Notes: generated from the letters alone by a model not told the origin. 64,000 bases of DNA from Rothia halotolerans (GCF_004136635.1 NZ_NOIU01000004.1:186001-250000), one strand, 5' to 3'. Shown: positions 49,601 to 57,052, counted from the stretch's first letter. Made by a program: numbers and translations.

Positions 49601-51902
49601 CGCGGGTGAAGCGCCCGGTCGCCTCGCCGAGCTCCACCGGGCGGCCGGGGCCGTCGCCGTGCCAGAAGGGCAGCTTGCCGACCTGGCCCGGCGCCGGGGT
49701 CACGCTGACCCGGTCGTGGGTGATCTCCTCGATCCGCCAGCTCGTGGCGCCCAGGGCGATGACGTCGCCCGCCCGGGACTCGTAGACCATCTCCTCGTCC
49801 AGCTCGCCCACCCGCTTGGGCCCCCGGTCGGTCTCGTCCGAGCCCACGATGTACACCGGGTACAGCCCGCGGTCGGGGATGGTCCCGCCGGAGGTGACAG
49901 CGACCCGCTGGGAGCCGGGCCGGGGCTCCAGGACGCCGGCGTCGCGGTCCCAGACCAGGCGGGGCCGCAGCTCCGCGAACTCGTCGGAGGGGTACTTGCC
50001 GCTCAGCAGGTCCAGCACGGCGTCGAAGGCCGAGCGCGGCATCGCGGCGAAGGGCGCGGTGTGCCGCAGGGCCTCGAACCAGGCCTCGACGTCCACGGGC
50101 CCCAGCGCGCACGCCGCGACCGTCTGCTGGGCGAGCACGTCCAAGGGGTTGGCGGGCACGGCGAGCGGCTCGATCCGCCCGGCCCGCATCCGCTCCACGG
50201 TCACGGCCGCGGAGAGCAGGTCGCCGCGGTGCTTGGGGTACATCACGGCCCGGGAGGTCTCGCCGACCTGGTGGCCCGCGCGCCCCACCCGCTGGAGGCC
50301 GCTGGCCACGCTCGGCGGCGACTCGACCTGGATCACCAGGTCCACCGCGCCCATGTCGATGCCGAGCTCGAGGGAGCTGGTGGCGACGACGCAGTGCAGC
50401 CGCCCGGTCTTCAGCGCGTCCTCGATGAGCGCGCGCTGGTCCTTGGAGACCGAGCCGTGGTGGGCCCGGGCCAGCTCGGCGGGTGCGGTCCCGGAGTTCA
50501 GGTGGTTCAGCGCGGGCGGGGCGTAGGGGAGCTCCGGGGCGACGCCGTCCCCGCCCGCGCCCGCTCCCACGGCCTCGGCTCCCGCCGCGCCGAATCCCGC
50601 CCCCTCACGCCCGGCCTCGATGCGCATCCCGGCCCCGGCGCCGCGCGGGCGCGAGGACGACGCCGGCGCGGCGTTGCCCCGCTGCTCCTCCCGGAAGGCG
50701 TGGACCTCGTTGAGGCGGGAGGTCAGCCGCTCCGCCAGGCCGCGGGAGTTTGCGAAGACGATCGTGGAGCGGTTGGCCTCGACGAGGTCCACGATCCGCT
50801 CCTCGACGTGCGGCCAGATCGAGGCGACGACCTCGTGCGGGGTCTCCGGCGGGAGCTTCGCGGGGCCGCCGCGCCCGGCCTCCGCCTCGGCGAGCGGGGA
50901 CTCGAGGTCCAGGCCCAGCGCGTCCTCCAGCGTCGCGTGGCCCGAGGCCGCCGACCCGGCGTCGGCCCCGGTCCGGACCGTGGGGAGCTCGGAGCGCGGG
51001 ACGGGCGTGGTCAGGTTGGACATGTCGGGGACGGGCACCGAGACCCGCAGGTCCCAGGACTTCTCCAGCGGCGGCCGCACCACGCTCACCGGCGCGGTGC
51101 CGCCGAGGAACCGGGCCACGGTCTCGACCGGCTCGACCGTCGCGGAGAGCCCGATGCGCTGGGCCGGCCGCTGCAGGATCTGGTCCAGGCGCTCGAGCGA
51201 GACCGCGAGGTGGGCCCCGCGCTTGGTTCCGGCGACGGCGTGCACCTCGTCGACGATCACCGTGTGCACCTCCGTCAGGCTCGCCCGGGCCTTGGAGGTG
51301 AGCATGAGGTACAGCGACTCCGGCGTCGTGATGAGGATGTCCGGCGGATCGGTGACCAGCCGGCGCCGCTCCCGGCCGGGTGTGTCCCCGGAGCGGACCC
51401 CCACGGAGATCTCGCGGGGCTCGCGGCCGTGCGCCCGGGCCGTCTGCGTGATGCCGACCAGCGGGGAGCGGAGGTTGCGCTCGACGTCGACGCCGAGCGC
51501 CTTCAGCGGGGAGATGTAGAGGACCTTGGTCCGGTTGGCGGCGCGGGCGGAGCCCTTGGTGGAACGTCCGGATCCCTCGGCGGCACCCTCGGAGCCTTCG
51601 CCGGCGCGCCCGAGGCCGGCGGCGGCACGCGCAGAACCCTCGGCGGCGCGTCCGGAGCTTTCGGCGGCGCGCCCGGGGCCCGCGGCGTCGGGCCCGGCCC
51701 CCGCCTCCCCGACCAGGAGCCGGTCCAGGGCCCAGAGGAAGGCCGCGAGGGTCTTGCCGGAGCCGGTGGGCGCCACCACGAGGGTGTGCTTCCCCGCGGA
51801 GATCGCCGACCAGGCCTCGTCCTGCGCCGTGGTGGGTCGCGAGAAGGCGCCGACGAACCATTCGCGGGTGGCCGGGCTGAACTGTTCGATCGCGGAGGGC
51901 AT
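46665..51902 (-). CDS. lhr: Lhr-type ATP-dependent DNA helicase
   Basis: A 1745-residue superfamily 2 helicase. Walker A is VVAPTGSGKT (from residue 42), motif II is VDEVHAVAGTKRG, motif III is IGLSATVEP, and motifs V-VI include LGIDMGAVD and QRVGRAGH. The long winged-helix and C-terminal Lhr regions follow. Mycobacterial Lhr is a 3'-to-5' translocase that unwinds RNA:DNA hybrids and is induced by DNA damage. Two low-complexity insertions lengthen it: residues 66-123 (Arg-Ala-Ala-Glu-Gly-Ser repeats) between motifs I and Ia, and a Gly/Ala-rich stretch after the motif IV area. ATG 51902 gives the family N-terminus. It is followed by a hydrolase gene. Confidence 0.93.
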   Translation of the reverse strand: MPSAIEQFSPATREWFVGAFSRPTTAQDEAWSAISAGKHTLVVAPTGSGKTLAAFLWALDRLLVGEAGAGPDAAGPGRAAESSGRAAEGSARAAAGLGRAGEGSEGAAEGSGRSTKGSARAANRTKVLYISPLKALGVDVERNLRSPLVGITQTARAHGREPREISVGVRSGDTPGRERRRLVTDPPDILITTPESLYLMLTSKARASLTEVHTVIVDEVHAVAGTKRGAHLAVSLERLDQILQRPAQRIGLSATVEPVETVARFLGGTAPVSVVRPPLEKSWDLRVSVPVPDMSNLTTPVPRSELPTVRTGADAGSAASGHATLEDALGLDLESPLAEAEAGRGGPAKLPPETPHEVVASIWPHVEERIVDLVEANRSTIVFANSRGLAERLTSRLNEVHAFREEQRGNAAPASSSRPRGAGAGMRIEAGREGAGFGAAGAEAVGAGAGGDGVAPELPYAPPALNHLNSGTAPAELARAHHGSVSKDQRALIEDALKTGRLHCVVATSSLELGIDMGAVDLVIQVESPPSVASGLQRVGRAGHQVGETSRAVMYPKHRGDLLSAAVTVERMRAGRIEPLAVPANPLDVLAQQTVAACALGPVDVEAWFEALRHTAPFAAMPRSAFDAVLDLLSGKYPSDEFAELRPRLVWDRDAGVLEPRPGSQRVAVTSGGTIPDRGLYPVYIVGSDETDRGPKRVGELDEEMVYESRAGDVIALGATSWRIEEITHDRVSVTPAPGQVGKLPFWHGDGPGRPVELGEATGRFTRELASAFEAGEEEADAAERRLAASGLDQWAVDNLRTYVTDQSAATSQVPSERTMIVERFRDELGDWRVVLHSPYGMPVHAPWALAVGARIDERYGLDGSAMAADDGIVLRIPAMEENPPGADLFLFDPEDLEAIVTEQVGSSALFASRFRECSARALLLPRRDPGRRTPLWQQRQRSAQLLDVARRYPSFPIILETVRECLQDVYDLPALRRIHEQVASRQIAVREVETSEPSPFAKTLLFGYVGQFLYNTDAPLAERKAAALSLDPSLLAELLGRDELRELLDADVVEDTEHQLQRLAEDRRMRGVEGLADLLRLLGPLSLEEAARRLTEPDEARRSADELLAAHRAISVRIAGQERIAAVEDAARLRDGLGLPLPMGVPAAFIEPVPDPLGDLVSRYARTHGPFTTAEAAAALGLGTAVVDTVLERLAADRRVVAGRFLPAELLARRRGEGAPEEAEEWCEAGVLRTIRRRSLAKLRSQIEPVDAATYARFLPAWQHVRAEGAAEDPRVSDADGLLTVIDQLAGVPVPASALETLVLPSRIRGYAPAMLDEAMSGGEVLWTGAGTVPGQDGWVALHLTESADLTVRPEPAIPLDDLSAEARAVYAAIGDGADFVPRIAARAGFSLSRTGDALWELVWAGLATNDTAAPLRAFLDGGRGAHARPKAPARARTAGRRGAGRIATARRGRAPALGGASGLGASGSLGALEAGMSGLTPQRERELSGRWSRVSAFLDEEPLEETVRAVALAQLMLDRYGVLTRGAVAQEESPGGFAAVYQILAAQEDQGDARRGYFVEGLGGAQFAAPATVDLLRSSMLDEQLEDAASAPRAPQVLVLAATDPANAYGATLAWPDPVPAAQLLTGADDDARLARPGRKAGALVVLVDGRPVLYIERGGKTMLAFSSDPSDLELAAPAVARAVRLGAVDKLVVEKVNGLGILERGHGAEGPDALGALRDALVRAGFYTTPRGIRMRREPGSR
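51534..51707. repeat. Low-complexity repeat encoding the Lhr insertion
   Basis: Irregular tandem units of about 21-36 bp encode GRAAEGS-like blocks. The DNA repeats the pattern GCGCCCG/CCGGAGC/CTCGGCGGC on the plus strand. The length stays in frame. It splits helicase motif I from Ia in the linear sequence, presumably as a surface loop. Confidence 0.65.
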
Positions 51903-52010
51903 GGCACCATTGTGCCGGGAGACCGGCCCCGAAGGCACTCGGCGGAGCGAGCGGTCCGCCTCACCGGCGAGAGGGGAAGGGCCCGGGGAATATCCTGGCC
52001 ACCCACTCGG

Positions 52011-52022
52011 TTTACCTGTAAA
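52011..52022. promoter_or_regulatory. Palindrome upstream of the nitroreductase gene
   Basis: TTTAC CT GTAAA is a perfect 5-2-5 inverted repeat, 36 bp before the GTG start and in the only A/T-rich part of the divergent lhr/nitroreductase gap. It is a plausible MarR/TetR-type operator. GATAGG at 52041-52046 may be the -10. Confidence 0.45.
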
Positions 52023-52058
52023 GCAAATGACCGATCGAGCGATAGGACCGCAGAACCC

Positions 52059-52661
52059 GTGACCGAACTCACCGTCGACACCCAGCTGAGCCCCGAAGAC
52101 ACCCGCACCCTCTTCGACGGCCGCACCGTCAACGCCTTCGAGGACGTGGAGGTGACCGCGGAGCAGATGCGCGGCATCTACGACCTCACCAAGATGGGCC
52201 CCACCGCCTTCAACTCCCAGCCCCTGCGCATCGTGTGGGTCCCGCGGGGCGAGGCGCGCGAGCGGCTGGTCTCCCACATGTCCTCCGGCAACAAGGCCAA
52301 GACGGAGGCCGCGCCGATGGTCGCGGTGCTGGCCGTGGACGAGAAGTGGCACCACCGCTTCGCGGACTTCCTCCCCGCCCGTCCCCAGATCGGCCAGATG
52401 TACCTGGACGACGAGGACTTCGCGAGCGCGGCCGGCCGGGACAACGCGTTCATCCAGGTCGGGTACTTCGTCATGGCCGTCCGGGCGATGGGGCTGGCCG
52501 CCGGCCCGATGACGGGGTTCGACGCCGCCGGCGTCAACGAGGACCTGCTGGCCGAGCGGGGCCTCCGCTCGCTGGTCGTGGTGAACATCGGCAAGGGCGT
52601 CGAGCCCGAGCACGGTCGCGGCCCCCGCTTCAGCTTCGAGGACTCGACCATCACCCTGTGA
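52059..52661 (+). CDS. Nitroreductase family protein (RutE/malonic semialdehyde reductase-like)
   Basis: A 200-residue FMN-dependent nitroreductase-fold protein. TVNAFEDVEVTAEQMRGIYDL, MGPTAFNSQPLRIVWV, and GYFVMAVRAMGLAAGPMTGFD (in parts: FNSQPLRIVWV, AMGLAAGPMTGFD) are the RutE/HadB-type blocks. RutE-like enzymes reduce malonic semialdehyde to 3-hydroxypropionate or reduce quinones and nitro compounds. The rest of the rut pathway is absent here. The start is GTG 52059. It is convergent with a lipoprotein gene, with a shared terminator between them. Confidence 0.85.
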   Translation: MTELTVDTQLSPEDTRTLFDGRTVNAFEDVEVTAEQMRGIYDLTKMGPTAFNSQPLRIVWVPRGEARERLVSHMSSGNKAKTEAAPMVAVLAVDEKWHHRFADFLPARPQIGQMYLDDEDFASAAGRDNAFIQVGYFVMAVRAMGLAAGPMTGFDAAGVNEDLLAERGLRSLVVVNIGKGVEPEHGRGPRFSFEDSTITL

Positions 52662-52721
52662 CCCCGCCGGGGCGGGGCCGTGCCGAGCGGCCGCGCCCGC
52701 CCCGCCTCACGAGCGTCAGCG

Positions 52722-52759
52722 CAGAAGGGCCCCGCCGGATGTCCGGCGGGGCCCTTCTG
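52722..52759. terminator. Bidirectional hairpin between nitroreductase and lipoprotein genes
   Basis: An 18-bp perfect inverted repeat (52722-52739 with 52742-52759, starting CAGAAGGGCCCC). It lies between two convergent genes and can serve both strands. Confidence 0.88.
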
Positions 52760-52786
52760 GCGTCCTCGACGGCGTCGTCGCCCGGG

Positions 52787-53608
52787 TCACTCGGCCGAGC
52801 CGGCCCCCACCTCGCTGACGGAGAGCTGCTGGACGCCGGGGTTGCCGCACGCGCTCAGGGGGAAGTTCACCGTCAGCGACGAGTCGTCGCCCGGGGCGGT
52901 CACCTGCAGGCCGGAGGCGTTCTCCTTCTGGCACGTCTCACCGTAGAGGTCGGCCTGGGTGCTGCGCAGCACCGCCTCGGTCGCGTCGCCCGGCTCCAGG
53001 GTCTGGCCGGCTCCGGTCAGGTCGCTGGCGGGGGCGGCGGAGGCCCCGACCGTGGAGCCGTCGGCGCCGACGAAGCTGACGCCGGGGTACCCGGAGATCG
53101 CGCAGGCCGCATCGCCGCCGTTGGTCATGGTGATCGAGTAGTAGGTGGAGCCCGCGGCCCCCTCCTCGGTGTCCACGGCGATGCGCAGGTCGTTGGTGGA
53201 GCAGCTCGCAGCGGCGTCGGGGGTCTCTCCCGCCCCGGAGTCGGAATCGGAGGCGGAGGGCGCCGGGGGCGGGGCCGTGGGGACCGTGGGGGCCGCCGTC
53301 GGCTCCGCGGTCTCGGTGGGCCGGGCCGTCTCGGGCGGCTCGGAGGTAGGGTCCGCCTCCGGAGAGGCCTGCGTCGCGGAGGGCGAGGCGGGGGCGTCGC
53401 TCACGGTGGCCGAGGGCGACGCCGCGGCGGACGTCCCACCGCTCGAGGCCCCGGTCCCCTCGGGCGAGGCGGAAGCCGTGGCGGGGGAGGAGGGGGCCGC
53501 CTCTCCCTGGCCCTCACCGCCCGAGGAGCAGGCGCCGAGGCCGAGCAGCAGGGCGCACGCACCGGCGACCCACGCTGCCCGGGACCACCCGGTCGTTGTT
53601 TCAGACAT
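52787..53608 (-). CDS. DUF4232-type secreted lipoprotein
   Basis: A 273-residue exported protein. The signal peptide ends in the lipobox LGAC (Cys27), so it is predicted to be lipid-anchored. Residues 30-135 are a Ser/Pro/Ala/Thr-rich linker. The C-terminal domain (CSTNDLRIAVDTEEGAAGS, ISGYPGVSFVGADG, CQKENASGLQVTAPG) is the cysteine-paired DUF4232 fold found in actinobacterial envelope proteins. The function is unknown. It is convergent with the nitroreductase gene. Confidence 0.82.
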   Translation of the reverse strand: MSETTTGWSRAAWVAGACALLLGLGACSSGGEGQGEAAPSSPATASASPEGTGASSGGTSAAASPSATVSDAPASPSATQASPEADPTSEPPETARPTETAEPTAAPTVPTAPPPAPSASDSDSGAGETPDAAASCSTNDLRIAVDTEEGAAGSTYYSITMTNGGDAACAISGYPGVSFVGADGSTVGASAAPASDLTGAGQTLEPGDATEAVLRSTQADLYGETCQKENASGLQVTAPGDDSSLTVNFPLSACGNPGVQQLSVSEVGAGSAE

Positions 53609-53629
53609 GGCACAACGTTAAGCAGAAAA

Positions 53630-53666
53630 GGGGCCGGATTCCAGCCGGCGGCGGGAATCCGGCCCC
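53630..53666 (-). terminator. Terminator after the ferredoxin gene
   Basis: A 13-bp stem, GGGGCCGGATTCC (53630-53642) with GGAATCCGGCCCC (53654-53666), followed on the minus strand by CTTTTCTGC. Confidence 0.85.
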
Positions 53667-53698
53667 TCGGCGGGCCCGCTCTCGGCGTGCTGCGGGCG

Positions 53699-54031
53699 CT
53701 ACATGCCGGGCTTGAGGGTCACGGTCGCGCCGTCGAGCTCGTCGTGGTACTCCGTCTGGCAGGAGAGGCGGGAGGTCTCGTTGGCGACGTCGTCGATCAT
53801 CTCCAGCAGGTCCTCCTCCTCCTCGGTGCGCTCGCCCGATGCCTCGAAGTGCTCGGGATCGAAGAAGGCGTGGCAGGTCGCGCAGGAGGCGTTGCCCCCG
53901 CAGGTGGCCAGCACGGGGTACTGGTTCTTGTGGAGGCACTCCAGCAGCGTCTGGTTGTCCTTCCACTCGACCTCCCGGGACTCGCCGTCCTCGTCGACCA
54001 CGGTGATGTTGATGCTCATATGCTCTTCCAT
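53699..54031 (-). CDS. 2Fe-2S ferredoxin (adrenodoxin type)
   Basis: A 110-residue soluble electron carrier. The four cluster cysteines are in TCGGNASCATC (first three) and LSCQTEY (fourth), with the C-x5-C-x2-C spacing of adrenodoxin-type ferredoxins rather than plant-type. It is strongly acidic. ATG 54031 and ATG 54019 (MSINITVV) are both possible starts; the second is nearer the family N-terminus. It is divergent from the NgoMIV-like gene. Its redox partner is not in the window. Confidence 0.92.
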   Translation of the reverse strand: MEEHMSINITVVDEDGESREVEWKDNQTLLECLHKNQYPVLATCGGNASCATCHAFFDPEHFEASGERTEEEEDLLEMIDDVANETSRLSCQTEYHDELDGATVTLKPGM

Positions 54032-54146
54032 ACAGTCGCGATAGTTTTCCCCGCATCAGCTTAGACGGGTCCGACGACGGCGGGAACCTGGGTGCCGGCA
54101 GGGTGACCGGAAACATGCCGCCGGGTCACGCGGTGACTTCTCAAGT

Positions 54147-54162
54147 AACCTGTGGGCAGGTT
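54147..54162. promoter_or_regulatory. Palindrome before the NgoMIV-like gene
   Basis: AACCTG TGGG CAGGTT is a perfect 6-4-6 inverted repeat directly before the AGGAGGT ribosome site. TAACCT at 54146-54151 could be the -10, so a protein bound here would block transcription. It could also form a small hairpin in the leader. Confidence 0.45.
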
Positions 54163-54179
54163 CTCTCACAGGAGGTGGC

Positions 54180-55631
54180 ATGGGCTCCCGGAAACGCCCC
54201 GACGCAGCGGAGGAGCAGTTCCTCTTCTCCCTCGACCTGAAGGAGTTCGAGGCCGCCCCTGATCAGTCCGCCCCCGAGCGGGAGGCCGCCTCGGGCCCGC
54301 CCGCCCCCGATCGCGGGGCCGCCCCGGATCCGTCCGCCGCCCCCGGCCGGGAAGCTGGGACGAATGAGACGGACCCGGTGGAGGAGGCCCTTTCGGGCGA
54401 GGCCGCCGGACTCGACGAGGCGATGGGCGAGAGCCCCGCCGACGCCGAGGCGGGCGGCGAAGGCCCCGCGAACGAAGGCACCGAACCTCCCGCCGCCTCG
54501 ACAGGCGAGGCCCCCGGCCCGACGCCGTCCGTCCTCGTCGAGGACCGCACCCTCGAGGCCGCGACGGTCCCGGCGGGGGATCCGGAGCCCGAGCCGGCCT
54601 CCGCCCCCGAGGCGCCGACGTCGTCCCCAGCTGCCCCTGCAGGAGCCCCCGCCTCGCGCAGCGGGTCCGCCCCCGCCCCCCAGGACGCCGACCTGCACGA
54701 GGCGATGACGCGGGCCGAGCGCGCCGTGTTCCACCGCTCGCAGCCCGAGTTCCTCCTGGACCGTGCCCGGCGGGTCTTCCACCGGGCACTGCTGGACGAG
54801 CGCGTCCTGGTCACCCATCCCTCCACCGGCGTCCCCTCCAATGCAGACAAGGACTCGGGGACCAGCGTGCGCTACGCCAGGGCCATCGCCGAGGGGATCG
54901 GCGCCGTCGAGACGGCCCCGCGGGCACCCGGCCAGTCGGTCAGCCGCAACTTCGAGCGCGCGGTGGCGGCCTATCTGCAGGGGGTCTTCCCCGCCTTCGG
55001 CGCCCTCCGACCCGGCGAGTGGATGGTGCGCCGGCTCGGGGACCGCAACGAGTACGGGGGCATCGAGGACGCCTCGGAGATCTTCGAGCAGTACGAGCAC
55101 CTGGTGTCCCTGCGGGAGACGATCGAGTCCGACCGCTCGCTGCGGGGCCTGCTGGGCTACGAGGCGGAGATCCTGGCGCCCGACGTCGTGGTGGCCCGCG
55201 CCCCGATCCCCGACGCCGAGCTCAACGAGTTCACGCGCCTGGTGGACCCGCTCGGCCCGCTCGCCGCGGCGAGCCCGCTGCGCGCCGCGGTGCAGCCCAA
55301 GCACCTGCTCCACGCCGTGGTCGCGTGCAAGTGGACGCTGCGCAGCGACCGGGCGCAGCAGGTCCGCTCCGAGGCCCAGCACCTGATGCGCAACCGCCGC
55401 GGCCGCGCGCCGCACCTGGTGCTGGTCACGGGGGAGCCGATGCCCTCCCGGATCGCGGCGGTGGCGCTGGGCACCGGCGACCTCGATTGCGTCTACCACT
55501 TCGCCCTGCACGAGCTGATGGACGCCATCGACCCCCACGCCGACCCGGCGGGGGCCGAGCTGCTCCACACCATGGTGCAGGGGCGGCGGCTGCGGGACAT
55601 CTCCGACCTGCCGCTGGACCTGGCGGTCTAG
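54180..55631 (+). CDS. NgoMIV-family type II restriction endonuclease homologue with long N-terminal extension
   Basis: A 483-residue protein. About residues 184-483 align by eye along the whole of NgoMIV (286 residues, G^CCGGC), including VVSNAD/VPSNAD, the block ALGTGDLDCVYHFAL and the identical ending ISDLPLDLAV. Catalytic residues map as Glu70 to Glu259 (NFERAV), Asp140 to Asp335 (APDVVVAR), Lys187 to Lys384 and Glu201 to Glu398. Ser185 is replaced by Ala382 (VACKW). Residues 1-180 are an Ala/Pro/Glu-rich, probably disordered extension absent from NgoMIV. A strong AGGAGGT precedes ATG 54180. No DNA methyltransferase lies anywhere in the window, so it is an orphan here; it may be inactive, of changed specificity, or protected from elsewhere. 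Confidence 0.88.
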   Translation: MGSRKRPDAAEEQFLFSLDLKEFEAAPDQSAPEREAASGPPAPDRGAAPDPSAAPGREAGTNETDPVEEALSGEAAGLDEAMGESPADAEAGGEGPANEGTEPPAASTGEAPGPTPSVLVEDRTLEAATVPAGDPEPEPASAPEAPTSSPAAPAGAPASRSGSAPAPQDADLHEAMTRAERAVFHRSQPEFLLDRARRVFHRALLDERVLVTHPSTGVPSNADKDSGTSVRYARAIAEGIGAVETAPRAPGQSVSRNFERAVAAYLQGVFPAFGALRPGEWMVRRLGDRNEYGGIEDASEIFEQYEHLVSLRETIESDRSLRGLLGYEAEILAPDVVVARAPIPDAELNEFTRLVDPLGPLAAASPLRAAVQPKHLLHAVVACKWTLRSDRAQQVRSEAQHLMRNRRGRAPHLVLVTGEPMPSRIAAVALGTGDLDCVYHFALHELMDAIDPHADPAGAELLHTMVQGRRLRDISDLPLDLAV

Positions 55632-55644
55632 GAGCCCGGGCTCC
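55631..55644 (+). terminator. Short palindrome at the NgoMIV-like gene stop
   Basis: GGAGCCCGGGCTCC overlaps the last base of the stop codon. It could form a six-pair stem but has almost no loop and no T tract, so it is a weak terminator candidate. Confidence 0.35.
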
Positions 55645-56230
55645 TCGAACATACGTAAGCCCCGCGCCAATCAAAGGTGGCGGAGACTTATGGGAGAAGC
55701 ACGTTACGAGGGGGTCTCCCATGCTCGGGGACTGGAACGGGGCTCCGAAAAGAGCCGACAGATGGTTCGCCAGCGTCAGCAAGTCCAGAAAATACGGTCG
55801 AACGGGAATGGGCTCACGGGTGGATGAGACGCGTGAGACGGCTAGGCTGTGGCACGGCAGCCGTGACGCACTCGCGTGCGACTCCTGCCCGAGTACGCCT
55901 TCACCAGGTGCCTGCGCGCCCCTCGGGAGGCCGCCCGCCCCCGTTCGGTAGCTCGACGGGCGGCCTTGAATATGCCCTCTGACGGCAGCCGCCCCGGGGA
56001 TGAGCCGGGCACCGCGTTTGTTGCTCCTGCGGTCAGGGATGGTTATAGGTGGTCTGCGCGGGCCTTGCGGTGTTGCTGGGGGGGGGAGGGGGTGTCGCCG
56101 GGTGAAGTGCCGCAGAATGCGGCCTGGGCGAGGAGAACGAGGCCGATGGTCATGAAGCGGCCTCCGGGTCCTCCTCGGTACGCTGGTCCTCGTCAGATGA
56201 GGAATCGAGCTTGGAGAGGAAGTGATTGAT
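55645..56230. other. Gap with a stem-loop and G-rich runs, probably prophage-derived
   Basis: No convincing gene is seen. ATGGGAGA (55690-55697) pairs with TCTCCCAT (55715-55722) across a 17-nt loop. A run of ten G at 56078-56087 is followed by A and five more G, a possible G-quadruplex. Codon bias is weak in all frames. It lies between the restriction-enzyme homologue and two small phage-like genes. Confidence 0.4.
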
Positions 56231-56440
56231 GTGCGCTACATCGTGAAGATCGGCGGCGAGACCATCGAGGTCGCAAGCCAGGAGGACCTGGACCAGTTCG
56301 AGAAGGACCTCACGATTGGGTTCAAGCACGCGACCGTGGGCAATCAGTGGATCAACGTCGGAGACCGGCGCGTCCATGCTCCCAGCGTTATCAACGTTGT
56401 CACATTCGCTACTGAGGGGCCGGTTGACGTCGTCCGCTGA
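56231..56440 (+). CDS. Small phage-like protein of unknown function
   Basis: A 69-residue protein beginning RYIVKIGGETIEVASQED, with regular beta-strand/helix character and WINVGDRRVHAPSVINVV near the end. GTG 56231 is preferred over GTG 56222 because GGAGAGGA lies at a better distance. Similar small proteins precede repressor genes in actinobacterial prophages. I do not recognise a defined family. Confidence 0.5.
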   Translation: MRYIVKIGGETIEVASQEDLDQFEKDLTIGFKHATVGNQWINVGDRRVHAPSVINVVTFATEGPVDVVR

Positions 56441-56612
56441 GGCCTGAATCCTCCCGAGAGCGATGATGAGCCGGTTCCAGTGCGTGAAGTCGATCTGTGA
56501 GCCCTCGTGGACGCTGTTGGTCAGGATCACGAGGACGTGAAAGGTCTAGGAGTCAGCCGTGACTTCCTGCTGGAGCCTGGTTGTGTCCCATATGGGGTAC
56601 TTGACGACTATG

Positions 56613-56646
56613 AGCGGGTCACCTCCTCGGAGGTGGCCCGCTTTTT
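56613..56646 (+). terminator. Rho-independent terminator with T5
   Basis: AGCGGG-TC-ACCTCC pairs with GGAGGT-GG-CCCGCT and is followed by five T. It is the most classical terminator in the window and belongs to the small phage-like transcription unit. Confidence 0.9.
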
Positions 56647-56701
56647 GCTGCCATCACGCTCTCGTGCGAGATGAGCCAGATGGGAACGGGCGAGTTGGTC
56701 G

Positions 56702-57021
56702 GTGAGCGGTACGCCTCTAGATCGCCACGCTCGATTATGCGCCGGGCGGTCTGAGGGGGACCACCTGCGCAAGGCGCGCGAGACTGTCGGGATGAATCAG
56801 ACGGAGCTGGCGAACGCGCTAGTTATTGCGCGGCTGACCGTGGGGCGCCTTGAGACGGGGCAGTGCGCGCCCAAGCGCCCGATGGTCATGACCTGGGCAG
56901 TGGCGGCGTTCCCTCCGAGTGGCTGTTAAACGGCGAAACCCCGCCATCCGGAGATGACGGGACTTCCGTTGATACTGGGTGCGCCACGAGGGATTCGAAC
57001 CCCCAACCTTCTGATCCGTAG
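56702..57021 (+). pseudogene. Phage Cro/repressor-type XRE gene, frameshifted, running into tRNA-Arg
   Basis: The N-terminal frame has a helix-turn-helix, HLRKARETVGMNQTELANAL followed by GRLETGQCAPKRPMVM. The frame then breaks near 56901. In the +1 frame it continues VPSEWLLNGETPPSGDDG and ends ATRDSNPQPSDP with a stop at 57019-57021, inside the antisense of tRNA-Arg. Full-length relatives in actinophages have exactly this WLLNGETP ending that reads into the attachment site. It is therefore a prophage remnant fixed at the tRNA-Arg integration site, with a small deletion. Confidence 0.75.
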
Positions 57022-57052
57022 TCAGATGCTCTATCCGTTGAGCTAGTGGCGC
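56980..57052 (-). tRNA. tRNA-Arg (anticodon ACG)
   Basis: A 73-nt cloverleaf on the minus strand. The acceptor stem is GCGCCAC/GTGGCGC with discriminator A, the D arm contains AGCTCAACGGATAGAGC, the anticodon loop is CTACGGA (ACG) and the T arm is GGGGGTTCGAATCCC. CCA is not encoded. Its 3' half is overlapped by the end of the phage XRE frame. Confidence 0.96.

Noticed and set aside
46608-52661. A 2017-codon plus-strand frame opposite lhr
   Set aside because: It is antisense to a helicase with all motifs intact and has no domains; long shadow frames are expected at this G+C. Only its last 200 codons are a real gene (nitroreductase, from 52059).
55677-55982. A 101-codon plus-strand frame after the NgoMIV-like gene
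   Set aside because: There is no ribosome site, no family motif and poor codon bias; the cognate methyltransferase was specifically looked for here and not found.
56150-56530. A 126-codon minus-strand frame over the small phage-like gene
   Set aside because: The plus-strand frame has the better ribosome site and a classical terminator downstream; the minus frame has no start context.
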